This document shows positions 5,657 through 5,762 of a DNA stretch of 5,762 nucleotides, piece by piece. Both the position numbers and the translations under genes were made by a program. The stretch is from Bacteroidota bacterium. Its GTDB lineage: Bacteria > Bacteroidota > Bacteroidia > Bacteroidales > UBA10428. Each line of letters starts with the position of its first letter. Within the stretch, counting starts at the first letter, position 1. Under the pieces are notes generated by a model. That model ran no database searches and was not told the DNA's origin. It saw only the letters and a list, made by a program, of their open reading frames with translations. The DNA lies in the NCBI GenBank assembly GCA_024640925.1, contig JAHEEB010000330.1:1-5762 (forward strand), read 5' to 3'.

Positions 5657-5762
5657 ATGAAAAGAAAGCTTAAGATGGTGGCTTTGTTATTTAATAAAGT
5701 TGCCTTTAAAATTCAGATTACTACCAAATTTACCCTCCTTTGTATCCTTTTTTCTACGGTAA
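5657..5762 (+). CDS. Start of a second outer-membrane protein gene, probably another STN-type SusC transporter (3' partial)
   Basis: The ATG at 5657 opens a frame running to the window edge (35 complete codons). The product starts MKRKLKMVALLFNKVAFK, followed by a hydrophobic stretch containing TTKFTLLCILFSTV. This long basic region, then a hydrophobic core starting around residue 20, is typical of the extended signal peptides of Bacteroidota SusC proteins carrying an STN domain. No STN, plug or barrel sequence lies inside the window, so the assignment rests on N-terminal pattern and on position after a susCD pair. Another exported protein is possible. The start context is A-rich without a Shine-Dalgarno sequence, as in the susD-like gene. 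It has its own candidate promoters and leader hairpins, so it is probably transcribed separately from the upstream pair. Confidence 0.6.
   Translation, partial: MKRKLKMVALLFNKVAFKIQITTKFTLLCILFSTV

Overview
The window comes from a member of the Bacteroidota. The evidence is a SusC-type TonB-dependent transporter followed 4 bp later by a SusD-type surface lipoprotein, start codons without Shine-Dalgarno sequences, AT-rich intergenic DNA, and promoter candidates of the Bacteroidota TTTG / TAnnTTTG type. The sequence does not resolve family or genus.

Layout: (1) Positions 1-3038 hold most of a susC-like gene whose 5' end lies before the window. The reading frame is open to the left edge and encodes the end of an STN domain, so the ATG at 57 is internal. 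(2) Positions 3043-4596 hold a complete susD-like lipoprotein gene, best started at 3043 because that ATG gives a clean type II signal peptide. (3) Positions 4597-5656 have no convincing protein gene. They hold a strong hairpin just after susD, a two-copy imperfect tandem repeat of about 205 bp per unit in which each unit carries two GGAGG/CCTCC-rich arms in inverted orientation (REPIN- or MITE-like), and then an AT-rich leader with candidate promoters, two operator-like palindromes, a 9-codon mini-ORF and a terminator-like hairpin. (4) From 5657 to the right edge lies the start of another gene. Its N-terminus looks like the long signal region of a further STN-type SusC protein.

How it works together: SusC and SusD form an outer-membrane import complex in which the SusD lipoprotein captures a ligand, usually a glycan fragment, and SusC takes it into the periplasm using TonB-ExbBD energy. 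An STN domain on SusC usually means the receptor also signals to a FecR-type anti-sigma factor and an ECF sigma factor; neither gene is in the window. No glycoside hydrolase or other enzyme is visible, so the substrate cannot be named. If the gene at 5657 is a second susC, the locus is a tandem array of transporter pairs, and the 1 kb between them separates them both by repeats and by a dedicated regulated leader.

Most worth a second look are the tandem REPIN-like repeat between the two transporter units and the attenuator-like leader (promoter, mini-ORF, hairpin plus T7, second hairpin) before the gene at 5657. Both readings are inferences from sequence pattern alone.
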